The translations under genes and the position numbers were made by a program. 64,000 nucleotides of DNA from Natronosalvus vescus (GTDB lineage Archaea > Halobacteriota > Halobacteria > Halobacteriales > Natrialbaceae). The stretch is taken from contig NZ_CP099546.1 in the NCBI RefSeq assembly GCF_023973145.1, forward strand, positions 1,798,001 to 1,862,000, given 5' to 3'. The notes under the pieces were generated by a model. That model made no database searches, was not told the DNA's origin, and saw only the letters and a program-made list of their open reading frames with translations. Every line of letters begins with the position of its first letter. Positions within the stretch are counted from its first letter, which is position 1. This document shows positions 52,592-61,503 of this stretch, one piece after another.

Positions 52592-54265
52592 TCACTCCGC
52601 CGACCGAAACACCTCGGTGAGCTTCTCGATCACCTCGTCGTGTTCGTCGACCCGTGACTCGAGCGACCGCTGTGTGGCGTCGACGCCGGCGTGGTCGGCC
52701 TCGAGTGCCTCGAGTTGCGATTCCAGCGCGTCGATCCGTTCTTCCAGGGTTTCCTGGCGTTCGTCGAGTCGTGTTTTCAGCGCCTCGTGGCGTTCCTCGA
52801 GATCGTTCTGCCGTTCGTCGATCCGCGAATCCAGCGCGTCGATCCGTTCCTCGAGCGCGCTCTGTCCCTCATCGATGCGTGTTTCGAGCGTGTCGTGGCG
52901 CTCTTCGATCGCATCGTGGCGCTCGTCGATCTGGACTTCGAGTGCCTCGTGGCGTTCCTCGATTCCCTCGAGCGCCTCCTGGGCGGCCTCGGCTTCCGCG
53001 ATGAGTTCGTCGGCGGTACCGCTGTCGTCGATAAACGCTTCCATCGCGTCCGCGTAGGCACCGATCTCTTGCACCCGTCCCTCGAGATACGTGAGCCGGA
53101 CGGCTTTGCTCCGGCTGTCCACGACACCGAGGGCATCCCGAAGCCGCTTGCGTTGCTCGTCGTCGGCGTCTTCGAGTTCCGCGAGGAGGCGCTCGAGCGT
53201 GTCGGACTCGGTCTCAAAAGTCGCGTCACCGGTTTCGACTTCGGATTTGGTTGGTTCGATCGGTTCGGTCGGTTCGGTCGGTTCGGTCGGTTCAGTCGGT
53301 TCGGTCGATTCGGTCGACAAACTGCTCTCGTCCTCGTCCAGTACCGCCTTGTCGCCGGAGTCGACCGCCCCACCGCCATCCGTCGCACCCATGCCCGCCG
53401 TCGAGGTGTCCGTTGCCGTCCGGGTCGGTTCGTCCATATCGTCCTCGCCGTAGGCAACCGTCTCCGCGAAGCTGAGTTCGTCTTCCGGCCCGCTCAACTC
53501 GCTTTCGCCTTCAGCCTCGAGCCACTCCGCAACCGCTCCTTCGGGTTCGTCGTGCCCGCCCGGAATCGTGTGCATCGTTTCTGCCGCCTGGACGTAGGTC
53601 AGTTGTTCCAGAGAATCGACGACCGTCTCGACGTCGTCGCTCGTTGCAATTACAGGCTCGATGGCCGCCGATCCGTTCCTGTCGTGGGTATCGCCGTCTG
53701 CACGTCCGCTCGAGACGACGGTACACATCGACTCGAGCCCGTCCAGCAGCGCCTGCTCGTCGGTATCGGAACTCCCCGCGGCGAACTCGATGTGGATCCG
53801 CGCGAGCGTTCGCCCCGCCGTGTCGGCTCCGTCCAACTCGCCGCCATCACCGTCTGCGGCTGTGGACGTGTCGTCTTCGCCCTCCTCTTCAATGAGCACA
53901 GTCTCGACAATTTGCGGTGTTTCGGAGATCGCCTCGACCTGTTCCGGCCGCTCACACCGGATGGTGTAACAGGTCTCGATCACTGCCGACGGCTCGATTC
54001 GACTCTCGAACGTCACCGTTGCCTCCTCGAGCGACCACCTATCGGCGTGCTCCACAAACTCGACAGCCGCCGCCAGCCCCGGGGGCACCTCGTCTTCGAG
54101 GACGATGGTGTACGGCTCGTCGGCCGCCGACTCGAGTCGGACGTGGACGTCCGCTTCCGTTTGTCGAGTCGTTTCGATGTCTTTCTCGACCGTTATTTGT
54201 CCTATTTGGTCTATTTGCCCTCGATGGCTCTGTTCCCCCTTCGTCTCACGTTCGCATCCCCCCAT
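52592..54265 (-). CDS. Large acidic coiled-coil protein with TEP repeats
   Basis: This 557-aa soluble protein has unknown function. Residues ~15-125 look like a beta-sandwich related to DUF11-like repeats (DVHVRLESAADEPYTIVLEDEVPPGLAA). Residues ~130-300 are acidic and largely disordered. A TEPTEPTEPTEPIEP stretch (~318-340) is encoded by 9-bp repeats. From ~420 to the end there are ~20 heptads of Glu/Arg coiled coil built from ERHDALExRIDERQ-like units. No membrane segment or signal. A TTTTTAACT promoter box at 54292-54300 supports ATG 54265. It may be a structural or scaffold protein. Confidence 0.75.
   Translation of the reverse strand: MGGCERETKGEQSHRGQIDQIGQITVEKDIETTRQTEADVHVRLESAADEPYTIVLEDEVPPGLAAAVEFVEHADRWSLEEATVTFESRIEPSAVIETCYTIRCERPEQVEAISETPQIVETVLIEEEGEDDTSTAADGDGGELDGADTAGRTLARIHIEFAAGSSDTDEQALLDGLESMCTVVSSGRADGDTHDRNGSAAIEPVIATSDDVETVVDSLEQLTYVQAAETMHTIPGGHDEPEGAVAEWLEAEGESELSGPEDELSFAETVAYGEDDMDEPTRTATDTSTAGMGATDGGGAVDSGDKAVLDEDESSLSTESTEPTEPTEPTEPTEPIEPTKSEVETGDATFETESDTLERLLAELEDADDEQRKRLRDALGVVDSRSKAVRLTYLEGRVQEIGAYADAMEAFIDDSGTADELIAEAEAAQEALEGIEERHEALEVQIDERHDAIEERHDTLETRIDEGQSALEERIDALDSRIDERQNDLEERHEALKTRLDERQETLEERIDALESQLEALEADHAGVDATQRSLESRVDEHDEVIEKLTEVFRSAE
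53248..53318. repeat. 9-bp coding repeat (Thr-Glu-Pro array)
   Basis: The unit GGTTCGGTC recurs about seven times with some GATC/CAGTC variants. It encodes the TEP array of the coiled-coil protein on the minus strand. Confidence 0.85.
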
Positions 54266-54291
54266 ACGACCTCGAAAAACCAGTCAAGACA

Positions 54292-54300
54292 GTTAAAAAT
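54292..54300 (-). promoter_or_regulatory. TATA box of the coiled-coil protein gene
   Basis: ATTTTTAAC on the minus strand, ~30 nt upstream of ATG 54265. Confidence 0.55.
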
Positions 54301-54435
54301 AGCTACCGTTTACATGTTTTGAGACGCGTCAACGCGTGGTTGACCCCCGGACGCCGGCGTGTGAGGCCGAACCGTCGAGCACGGTCTGGCCAGTGGACAG
54401 TAAAGGCTATTGGCCGGGCGACAGCAGTCGCAATC

Positions 54436-55092
54436 ATGATCGCGTTCGGCGTCGACGAGGCGGGCAAGGGGCCGGTCTTCGGGTCGATGTTCGCGGCTGC
54501 CGTCGCCGCCGATCCCGATCGGCTCCCCGACGGAATCGCCGACTCGAAACGGCTCTCACCGTCCCGGCGGGAGACCCTCGCCGCGACCCTCCACGAGGAC
54601 GACCGCGTTCACGTCGGCGTCGCCGAAATCACGCCCGCCCGCATCGACACCTCAGACACCGACATGAACAGCTTGACCGTCGAGGCGCACGCCCGCGCCC
54701 TCGAGGTGGCCGGAACCGACCTCTCGCTCGACCCAACGCAGATCGCTCGGTGTGACGCCTGCGACACCGACGCCGATCGGTTCGCACGCCGGGTTGCCGA
54801 CGCCTGCAGCCTCGACGTCGCGGTCGAAGCCGAGCACGGTGCCGACGACGACGACCCGCTGGTCGGGGCCGCGAGCATCGTCGCGAAGGTCGAACGCGAC
54901 GCCCACGTCGACACCATCGCCGCGGAGTACGGCGATATCGGGAGTGGGTACCCCTCCGATCCGACCACACGAGCGTTTCTCGAGGACTACGTGGACAGCC
55001 ACGGCGACCTCCCGCCGTTCGCCCGCGCCTCGTGGTCGACCTGTGCCGACGTCCTCGCGGCGGCCGAGCAGACGGGACTCGAGCAATTTTGA
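54436..55092 (+). CDS. rnhB: Ribonuclease HII
   Basis: This 218-aa enzyme cleaves the RNA strand of RNA-DNA hybrids, including single ribonucleotides. The active site begins with GVDEAGKGPVFGSMF (D7, E8). Further acidic residues are found in ARCDACDTD and in DPLVGAASIVAKVERD. The C-terminus SHGDLPPFARASW is typical of archaeal RNase HII. Start ATG 54436 is directly before the first strand. The methyltransferase gene follows 25 bases after the stop, perhaps in one transcript. Confidence 0.95.
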   Translation: MIAFGVDEAGKGPVFGSMFAAAVAADPDRLPDGIADSKRLSPSRRETLAATLHEDDRVHVGVAEITPARIDTSDTDMNSLTVEAHARALEVAGTDLSLDPTQIARCDACDTDADRFARRVADACSLDVAVEAEHGADDDDPLVGAASIVAKVERDAHVDTIAAEYGDIGSGYPSDPTTRAFLEDYVDSHGDLPPFARASWSTCADVLAAAEQTGLEQF

Positions 55093-55117
55093 TGGGTCAG
55101 GGTCGAGAAGGACGGCT

Positions 55118-55720
55118 GTGAACGAAGACGACGTCGCCAGCACCCTGTCCGCCTACGAAGCCGACGTCGACGCCTACGTCGAGAAATACCGCTCGATGTC
55201 AGTGCTCGAAGCACACGGCGAGCCGTTCCTCGAGGCGATCGACGACGAGAGCGAGGACGGGAGTGGCTGTCGGATCCTCGACGTCGGCTGTGGCCCCGGC
55301 AGCGACCTCGAGGCGCTTTCAGCCCGTGGCTACGAGGTGATCGGGCTCGATTTCACCGCCTCGTTCCTCCGTGCAGCGGCCGAACACGTTCCGGTCGCGA
55401 ACCTCGTTCGCGGTGATATGCGGGAGTTGCCGCTCGCGGACGACGCCATTCACGGGGTCTGGGCCAGCGCATCGTTTCTGCACGTCCCGCGAGCTGACGC
55501 ATCGCGCACGCTGTCGGAGTTCCGGCGCGTTCTCAGACCCGACGGGGTGCTGTACCTCTCGGTGAAGCGGGCGAGATTCGCGGCTCGAGACGACAGCGAG
55601 CGCGCCTTCGAACCCTATGATCCTGATGCGATTCGAACGCTGCTCGAGACCGCCGGCCTCGACGTACAGGTCGTCCACGCCAGCGACGGCTGGGTGGCGG
55701 CGCTCGCGACCGCGAATTGA
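55118..55720 (+). CDS. Class I SAM-dependent methyltransferase
   Basis: This 200-aa methyltransferase has a GTG start (VNEDDVASTLSAYEADVDAYVEKY). The SAM-binding loop is ILDVGCGPGSDLEAL (~49-63), then GLDFTASFL, VRGDMRELPL and a post-motif FRRVLRPDGVLYLSVK. The substrate is not apparent; ubiquinone/menaquinone or small-molecule methylation are usual for this UbiE-like group. It closely follows rnhB. Confidence 0.88.
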   Translation: MNEDDVASTLSAYEADVDAYVEKYRSMSVLEAHGEPFLEAIDDESEDGSGCRILDVGCGPGSDLEALSARGYEVIGLDFTASFLRAAAEHVPVANLVRGDMRELPLADDAIHGVWASASFLHVPRADASRTLSEFRRVLRPDGVLYLSVKRARFAARDDSERAFEPYDPDAIRTLLETAGLDVQVVHASDGWVAALATAN

Positions 55721-55762
55721 TCGGATGGTAATCGACTTCCGTCCGGCGCTCGAAGCTCGAGT

Positions 55763-56275
55763 ATGGGATACGTCTGCCCCGTCTGCGATGCCGGCGTCGT
55801 CGACACCCGCCAGCTGGCCGACCACGTCGCCGTCACGGCCTCACTCGGGCGCGCCGACCACCTCGAGTGGCTCGAGTCCCACGCCCCGGAGTGGGAGTCC
55901 TCGACGCGCGAGGAGCTCGCCGCCGTCGTCACGGAGTACGCCCTCGAGATGGAGACGCCCGTTTCCGAGGACGACCCCGAAGGCCCGAGGCCGTCGTCAC
56001 CAGGACAGGCACAGGTTCAGGAACCGATGCTCGAGGACGCCATCGCCAGACAGAGCCGCGGCCCTGGCCGCGGGGAGTTGACCGGAACGGCCGAGTCGGT
56101 GCTCGAGGAGGCGATGGCGATGACCAGAGAGATGGAGTCGACAGACGGCGAGGCCGATGACGAGGACGCCGGTGCAGCGGACTCGAGTTCGGACGACGGG
56201 AGTGGCTCGAGTTCTCCCGACGACGATCAATACTCGAGCGATAGTGCTGTGGACGATGACGAGTGCGACCCGTAA
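55763..56275 (+). CDS. DUF5810-like haloarchaeal protein
   Basis: This 170-aa protein has an N-terminal CxxC pair (MGYVCPVCDAGVVDTRQLADH), then a helical domain with EWLESHAPEW and TPVSEDDPEGP. The last ~50 residues are a Ser/Asp/Glu-rich tail. A zinc-finger-like fold with His/Cys partner residues is likely. It is followed ~210 nt later by a DUF5809-like gene, and the two families often occur together in haloarchaea. Function unknown. Confidence 0.75.
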   Translation: MGYVCPVCDAGVVDTRQLADHVAVTASLGRADHLEWLESHAPEWESSTREELAAVVTEYALEMETPVSEDDPEGPRPSSPGQAQVQEPMLEDAIARQSRGPGRGELTGTAESVLEEAMAMTREMESTDGEADDEDAGAADSSSDDGSGSSSPDDDQYSSDSAVDDDECDP

Positions 56276-56482
56276 TCGAGGCACAGAACCGATGCTACAC
56301 TTTTCAAAGCTTTGCTGACCGCGGCCACCCTCAAAACTACAAAATCAATAGTGATGGCTACGGCGAGTGCAGCCCCGGGTCAGGCCGCTGCTCTCCGGTG
56401 GTAGTGGCACTCGAGCAGCAAATTGGTGACTCTCGAGCAGCGAACGAAAACGCGTAACTGCCCCGGATCCGACACCCCAGGT

Positions 56483-56893
56483 ATGCACACAGTGGGAACG
56501 TTCGCACCCGACACCCTCGAGGAAGCCCGCGAACAGTACGACTCGGTCGGCCCCGCGGCCCAGACCGTCGTCCGCGAAGTCGCCAGGGCCATGGACTTCG
56601 ACCGCGAGGAGTACGGCGACCGCGTCTCGAGCGACGTCGTGGAGACGGCCCGAGATGCCCTCTTCGCGAGTTTGCTCACCGTTCACGTCGCCAGTCGAGA
56701 GGAGTACGACGAGTGGCGCGACGGCTACGACGGCGAGGTGATCGAGGCCGGGAGTGAGCACGTCGACAACGTAGCCTGGCACGCCGGGCCCGCGGATGAG
56801 GCGGTTGCGGCGACGTTCCAGGAACAGGAGGAGGCGGCGATCGCCACGCTCAGACGGCAGGCGTTCGGACGGCTGTACCGAGAGCAGCTTTGA
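56483..56893 (+). CDS. DUF5809-like haloarchaeal protein
   Basis: This 136-aa soluble helical protein starts MHTVGTFAPDTLEEAREQYDSVGPAAQTVVREVARAM. It contains WHAGPADEAVAATFQEQEEAA near its end. No catalytic motif. ATG 56483 begins the conserved part. It is a probable partner of the DUF5810-like gene just upstream. Confidence 0.75.
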   Translation: MHTVGTFAPDTLEEAREQYDSVGPAAQTVVREVARAMDFDREEYGDRVSSDVVETARDALFASLLTVHVASREEYDEWRDGYDGEVIEAGSEHVDNVAWHAGPADEAVAATFQEQEEAAIATLRRQAFGRLYREQL

Positions 56894-57074
56894 GAACGCG
56901 GAAGACGCTGTTTTCGTCCGTTCGGTGCCGTCTCGTCACTCGGCGTTTTCGTCCACGTCCACGCCCTCGAGTCGCCTGCTCGTCCTCGAGGTCGGCCGCC
57001 TCGAGTTCCCGGACGAGCACGGGGCCACACCGACGACGAAACGCGTATCTTTCGTCGGCCCCGACCGCTAGCCA

Positions 57075-57497
57075 ATGCGCCGACGGAATCTGTATCTCCT
57101 CATTCTGGTCGTCCCGCTGGTCGTCTTGCTGGCGCTCGGGGCGCTCCCCTCCCTGATCGGCGGCGGCGACGTCTACTACGTCGTCGCGACGGAGGTCGAC
57201 CTCGAGGACGGCGAACCGCCGACGGAGAACGTCACCGAGACGATCGACGCCGCGAATCTCTCGGCGAATCGCTTCCCCTACACCACCGCCGCGCTCGAGG
57301 ACGGCCGCTCCGATGCGTACGAGGAGGGCCGCTTCGGCTTCGAATCCGCGTTCACCCACACGCCGTTCGACGAGTTCAGCGAGTTCGAGGCGTGGAACAG
57401 TGCGGCGACCGACCCCGAGGGGGACGTCGCTTACGTCGAACGGAACGGAACCTACTACCGACTCGAGATCACACCGGCTAGCGATGTCGACACCTGA
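57075..57497 (+). CDS. Membrane-anchored haloarchaeal protein
   Basis: This 140-aa protein has one N-terminal membrane helix (MRRRNLYLLILVVPLVVLL), then an extracellular acidic domain with Asn sequons (ENVTE, NLSAN, NGT) and a repeat of aromatic/Tyr strands (DVYYVVATEVDL, TYYRLEIT). It overlaps the Nudix gene by 14 bases. Function unknown. Confidence 0.72.
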   Translation: MRRRNLYLLILVVPLVVLLALGALPSLIGGGDVYYVVATEVDLEDGEPPTENVTETIDAANLSANRFPYTTAALEDGRSDAYEEGRFGFESAFTHTPFDEFSEFEAWNSAATDPEGDVAYVERNGTYYRLEITPASDVDT

Positions 57498-58128
57498 TCC
57501 GGACGCCGATTCCGATCGCGACCCTGATTCCGATCGCGACTCCGATTCTGGCTCGTCGTCCGACGACGTAGATTTCGCTTCGTCCTCCGACGGCGATGAG
57601 CCGCCAGCGTGGCCCGTCCTCGAGTCGACGACCGAGTACGAGACCGGCTGGTATGACGGCGGCTACGACCTGGTCGAACAGCCCGACGGCTCCGAGAAAC
57701 GCTACTACTGGGCCGACCTCCCACGGGCGGTCGTGATCGTCGCCGACGCCGGCGAGGACATCCTGTTCGTCGAGCAGTACCGCCCCGCGATCCGGGAAAC
57801 GCACCTCGAACTCCCCGCCGGAATCGTCGAGGACGGCGAGTCCTATACGGCCGCCGCAGCGCGGGAACTCGAGGAAGAAACCGGCTTCCGTCCCTCGAGT
57901 CTCGCCTTGCTCCAGGAGTATCGCGTCGCGACGGGCGTGCTCAAACATAACCGTGGCGTCGTCTACGCCGAGGGGCTCGAACCCGGCGAGCGCGAACTGG
58001 ACTCGAACGAGTTCCTCGAGGTGCACGCAATTCCGAAGTCCGAAGCGCTGGCTCGCGCGCGAGAAGAACCTGCGAACGACTCGACGCTCAGCGCGCTGTT
58101 GCTGGCGCGCGAGGACGGGTTGCTGTGA
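57484..58128 (+). CDS. Nudix hydrolase
   Basis: This 214-aa Nudix protein probably acts on nucleoside diphosphate sugars such as ADP-ribose. Residues 1-~40 are an acidic, Ser/Asp-rich extension. The Nudix box is GIVEDGESYTAAAARELEEETGF (G-x5-E-x7-REUxEExG). LPRAVVIVADAGEDILFVEQYRPA before it fits the ADP-ribose pyrophosphatase (NudF-like) branch. It overlaps the upstream gene by 14 bases, so it is likely co-translated. Confidence 0.88.
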   Translation: MSTPDPDADSDRDPDSDRDSDSGSSSDDVDFASSSDGDEPPAWPVLESTTEYETGWYDGGYDLVEQPDGSEKRYYWADLPRAVVIVADAGEDILFVEQYRPAIRETHLELPAGIVEDGESYTAAAARELEEETGFRPSSLALLQEYRVATGVLKHNRGVVYAEGLEPGERELDSNEFLEVHAIPKSEALARAREEPANDSTLSALLLAREDGLL

Positions 58129-58204
58129 GCGCTGTGAACGCGTGCGTTTCACGACCCCAGACCCGCATCGCTTAACCGCCTCGCGGCCAAATCATCCGTA
58201 ACCG

Positions 58205-58588
58205 ATGGACGGTGAAATCACGATCGACGACCTGCACGACCTCCTCGAGCGCGACGACGACGTCCGAATCGTCGATATTCGCAACTCGATGCAGTTCGAA
58301 CACGGACACATCCCCGGCAGCGAAAACGTCCCGTTCCACGAACTCACCGCCCGTATCGATGAGTTCGATGACGCCGACCGCGTCGTCACCGTCTGCCCGG
58401 TCGGCAAATCGAGCATCCAGGCGGCGCGGCTACTGGCGTCCTACGAGGGGAGCGCCGACGCCCACATCGAGAGCCTCGCCGGCGGACTCGATGCCTGGGC
58501 GGAGTCCTACGAGCTGGTGTCGGGTTCAACCGAAGCGGATACGACGTCGAACGACGCTGCCGACACGGACTCGAGCGCGCCGTTCTGA
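58205..58588 (+). CDS. Rhodanese-like sulfurtransferase
   Basis: This 127-aa single-domain protein may transfer sulfane sulfur. It starts MDGEITIDDLHDLLERDDDVRIVDIR, and the active-site loop is VTVCPVGKSS (Cys about 64). The C-terminal ~25 residues are an acidic extension. Acceptor unknown. Confidence 0.88.
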   Translation: MDGEITIDDLHDLLERDDDVRIVDIRNSMQFEHGHIPGSENVPFHELTARIDEFDDADRVVTVCPVGKSSIQAARLLASYEGSADAHIESLAGGLDAWAESYELVSGSTEADTTSNDAADTDSSAPF

Positions 58589-58764
58589 TTCTCCGTTTAA
58601 ACTGACGTGAACGAGGTGTTTGAGCCCGACACGAACTCGAGGCCAGTGACTGCCTCGAGCGCGACGGCTGGGGGTAAAAACGCGGAAAAAGCGCCGCTGA
58701 TCGTTCGTTGCTCGAGCACGCGTCGCCGTGGATCGGAAGTCCGGTCAGATCATCGCGGGCATAG

Positions 58765-59058
58765 TTAGGCGACGTTGAAACCGCGATCGCGGAGGAAGTC
58801 CTCGATGCGACCGCGGTGGTTGCCCTGCAGTTCGATGTGACTGTCCTCGACGGTACCGCCACAGGCGAACTTCGACTTGAGATCCGACGAGAGACTGTCG
58901 AGATCGACGTCCTTCGGGTCGAATCCTTCGATGATCGTTACCTCTTTTCCGTATCTGCGCTCGTCAATGCGGATGTTGAGTTGCTGCTGGCCCTTGGCTA
59001 CGTCTTCACAGACGCAGAGTTCCTGAGGCAGCCCGCACGTCGAGCAGACTTCCGACAT
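58765..59058 (-). CDS. sui1: Translation initiation factor aIF1/SUI1-type
   Basis: This 97-aa SUI1-domain protein acts in start codon selection on the small ribosomal subunit. An N-terminal zinc knuckle [13 protein letters not shown] (~5-17) precedes the SUI1 domain with [22 protein letters not shown] and [19 protein letters not shown]. The length and cysteines match archaeal forms. A TTTAATATG promoter lies near 59082-59090 on the coding strand, ~28 nt upstream. Confidence 0.94.
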   Translation of the reverse strand: MSEVCSTCGLPQELCVCEDVAKGQQQLNIRIDERRYGKEVTIIEGFDPKDVDLDSLSSDLKSKFACGGTVEDSHIELQGNHRGRIEDFLRDRGFNVA

Positions 59059-59081
59059 TACGTTCGTCCGTACGAAATGAG

Positions 59082-59090
59082 CATATTAAA
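59082..59090 (-). promoter_or_regulatory. TATA box of the aIF1-type gene
   Basis: TTTAATATG on the minus strand, ~28 nt from ATG 59058. Confidence 0.55.
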
Positions 59091-59369
59091 CACTATCGGG
59101 ACTCCCACCGCGCTGGGAGCGATTCGAGGTGACGGCTCGCGGTTTCTGCCCGTGCCTGCAGTCGCTCGTGCACACCCGAGGATTGATTTCGTTTGTTTTT
59201 GTCAACGTTCGCTTTCTTTCTGTCACCTGTCTCGAGCAGCGCTCGAGTTCCAGGAATCACCTGGGTGACCGCTGACGGCCGCGCCCTTCCTATAGAAACT
59301 CTCGTACCCGTGCCCGGTTCACCCCGCCACTGTCCCACACTTTCACTTTCATTTTGGTGTTAACGAGGG

Positions 59370-59375
59370 TTTATA
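59370..59375 (+). promoter_or_regulatory. TATA box of radA
   Basis: TTTATA, centred 27 nt before ATG 59400: ideal leaderless spacing. Confidence 0.75.
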
Positions 59376-59399
59376 CCCGATCCCGCGCAACGACGAAGT

Positions 59400-60431
59400 A
59401 TGCCAGAAGTTGATCTCGAGACGCTCCCCGGCGTTGGACCGGCAACCGCGGACAAACTCAGCGAAGCGGGCTACGACTCCTACCAGAGTCTGGCCGTCGC
59501 CTCACCCTCCGAACTGTCGAACACGGCCGACGTCGGCGAGTCGACCGCGGGCGACATCGTCCGCGCGGCTCGAGACGCGGCGGACATCGGCGGCTTCGAA
59601 ACCGGCTCGGCGGTGCTCGAGCGACGCAACCAGATCGGCAAGCTGACCTGGCACATCGACGAGGTCGACGACCTGCTCGGCGGCGGGATCGAGACCCAGT
59701 CGATCACCGAGGTGTACGGCGAGTTCGGCTCCGGGAAGTCCCAGGTCACCCACCAGATGGCTGTCAACGTCCAGCTTCCCCGTGAAGTCGGCGGGCTCCA
59801 CGGGAGCACCATCTTCATCGATTCGGAGGACACCTTCCGTCCCGAGCGGATCGACGACATGGTTCGCGGCCTGCCCGACGACGTCATCGAAGCGACCCTC
59901 GAGGAACGCGAAATTGAGGGCTCACCGGGCGACGAGGAGACGATGGAGGAACTCGTAGGCGACATCCTCGAGAAGATCCACGTCGCGAAGGCGTTCAACT
60001 CCAACCACCAGATGTTGCTGGCCGAGAAGGCCAAAGAGATCGCGAGCGAACACGAGGACTCGGAGTACCCCGTTCGCCTCCTCTGTGTCGACTCGCTCAC
60101 CGCGCACTTCCGCGCGGAGTACGTCGGCCGTGGTAACCTCGCGAACCGCCAGCAGAAGCTGAACAAACACCTCCACGACATCGACAAGGTCGGCAACCTC
60201 TACAACGCGGCCGTCATCGTCACCAACCAGGTCACCTCGAACCCCGATGCGTTCTTCGGCGACCCGACGAAGCCGATCGGTGGCAACATCCTCGGCCACA
60301 AGTCGACCTTCCGAATCTACCTCCGCAAGTCCAAAGGCGACAAGCGGATCGTCAAACTCGTCGACGCGCCGAACCTCGCCGACGGCGAGGCCGTGATGCG
60401 CGTCCAGGACGGCGGCCTGATGCCCGAGTAG
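59400..60431 (+). CDS. radA: DNA repair and recombination protein RadA
   Basis: This 343-aa archaeal Rad51/RecA homologue forms filaments on ssDNA and drives strand exchange. The N-terminal helix-hairpin-helix is [19 protein letters not shown]. The Walker A motif is GEFGSGKSQ (~105-113), and Walker B is LLCVDSLTA (~224-232). The L2 region [20 protein letters not shown] is typical. The C-terminus [16 protein letters not shown] is canonical. No intein is present. The ATG is set by a perfect promoter spacing. Confidence 0.98.
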   Translation: MPEVDLETLPGVGPATADKLSEAGYDSYQSLAVASPSELSNTADVGESTAGDIVRAARDAADIGGFETGSAVLERRNQIGKLTWHIDEVDDLLGGGIETQSITEVYGEFGSGKSQVTHQMAVNVQLPREVGGLHGSTIFIDSEDTFRPERIDDMVRGLPDDVIEATLEEREIEGSPGDEETMEELVGDILEKIHVAKAFNSNHQMLLAEKAKEIASEHEDSEYPVRLLCVDSLTAHFRAEYVGRGNLANRQQKLNKHLHDIDKVGNLYNAAVIVTNQVTSNPDAFFGDPTKPIGGNILGHKSTFRIYLRKSKGDKRIVKLVDAPNLADGEAVMRVQDGGLMPE

Positions 60432-60443
60432 TAGCGTTTCGCC

Positions 60444-60854
60444 TTATTCGATTCGTTTTTCCAGCACCTCGAGCGCCCGCTGTCGCCGGTCGACGACGCC
60501 GTCGATTCGGTCGGACTTGTCCTCCGCGTCCTCGAGCCCCTCGAGCCAGCGAAGACCGGTGTAAAACGACACCAGCGCGTCGATCTCGGCTTCGGAGAGG
60601 CGGCCGAGGTTCGCCGCGGCGCTCGCGTACAGGACGGGCTGGTCGACGCGCTCGGTAAGCTGTTCATACCGACCGTCCGAGGCGAACGCCTCGAGGTAGT
60701 CGTAGGCGCGAAGTTCTGCGAGCAGCCCCTGACGAAGCCGCCGGGTGGCGTCGCGTTCGCGCTTCCAGTAGCGGAGGTACGAGCCGACCGCCGTAGCGAT
60801 CGACCCGATCAACGCACCCAGCACGAAGCCGACGGCGGTGTCGACCATACCCAC
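60444..60854 (-). CDS. Membrane-anchored helical protein
   Basis: This 136-aa protein has one N-terminal hydrophobic helix (AVGFVLGALIGSIATAVGSYL, ~6-26), then a soluble helical domain (LRQGLLAELRAYDYLEAFA, RQRALEVLEKRI). No known motif; conserved character is modest. It is convergent with radA, stops being 12 bases apart. ATG at 60848 is an equally possible start. Confidence 0.65.
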   Translation of the reverse strand: MGMVDTAVGFVLGALIGSIATAVGSYLRYWKRERDATRRLRQGLLAELRAYDYLEAFASDGRYEQLTERVDQPVLYASAAANLGRLSEAEIDALVSFYTGLRWLEGLEDAEDKSDRIDGVVDRRQRALEVLEKRIE

Positions 60855-60947
60855 GTACCCGCTGCTCGCCGGGTAGTGCTTTGGCTTGCGACGATTTGGA
60901 AATCACAGAACAGGCGCTACTGTGGCGTGTTTCGATCGAAGTGCCGA

Positions 60948-61382
60948 TCAGTCGTCTTCGGTCGTCGTCTTCTCGGCCTCGAGTTCGCCCCGATAGATCT
61001 CCGCGCCGTCCTGGGCGACCTTTTCGGCGAGAACGGCACACTTGATCCGCATCGGCGAGATTTCGACGCCGAGCATGTCGACGATGTCGTCGCGATCCAT
61101 CTCGAGCAGTTCGTCGACCGTCGTGCCAGGGAGCTCCGTCGAGAGCATGCTGGCGGCGGCCTGGCTGATCGCACAGCCGTCACCCGAGAAGGCGACCCGC
61201 TCGATGACCGCCTGGTCGTCGTCACCGTCGTCAGCGAGGCGAACGTCCATTCGGATCTCGTCGCCACACATCGGGTTCTCGCCGACGTGGGTGAACGTTG
61301 GATCCTCGAGTTCCCCGTAGTTGCGGGGACTCTTGTAGTGATCGAGGATCTGCTGTCGGTACATATCCGAGCCAAGTCCCAT
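60948..61382 (-). CDS. sufU: SufU-type iron-sulfur scaffold / sulfurtransferase protein
   Basis: This ~144-aa protein of the IscU/SufU fold probably receives sulfur from SufS for Fe-S assembly. Ligand residues are in NPMCGDEI, DGCAISQAAAS and RIKCAVLAEKV (three Cys), with the Asp of CGDEI. The opening DMYRQQILDHYKSPRNYGEL is typical. An adjacent sufS, ~2 kb away on the same strand, supports the role. An ATG two codons upstream is possible. A CCTTTTGG box near 61408-61415 is the likely promoter. Confidence 0.92.
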   Translation of the reverse strand: MGLGSDMYRQQILDHYKSPRNYGELEDPTFTHVGENPMCGDEIRMDVRLADDGDDDQAVIERVAFSGDGCAISQAAASMLSTELPGTTVDELLEMDRDDIVDMLGVEISPMRIKCAVLAEKVAQDGAEIYRGELEAEKTTTEDD

Positions 61383-61503
61383 ATGCATTCGTGTAAGCGA
61401 GTGGCGTCCAAAAGGGTTCCGGGGCGGCCGCCGCGGCTCGAGGTGGCTCCAGACGCGGTCGGGGATGTCGTGGGTTCACCCGTCACTCGCGTGAGTTCCG
61501 TGA

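Larger units (their letters stand above)
59059..59399. other. Divergent intergenic region aIF1-type / radA
   Basis: About 340 nt with the two promoters at its ends and no coding frame. Confidence 0.5.
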
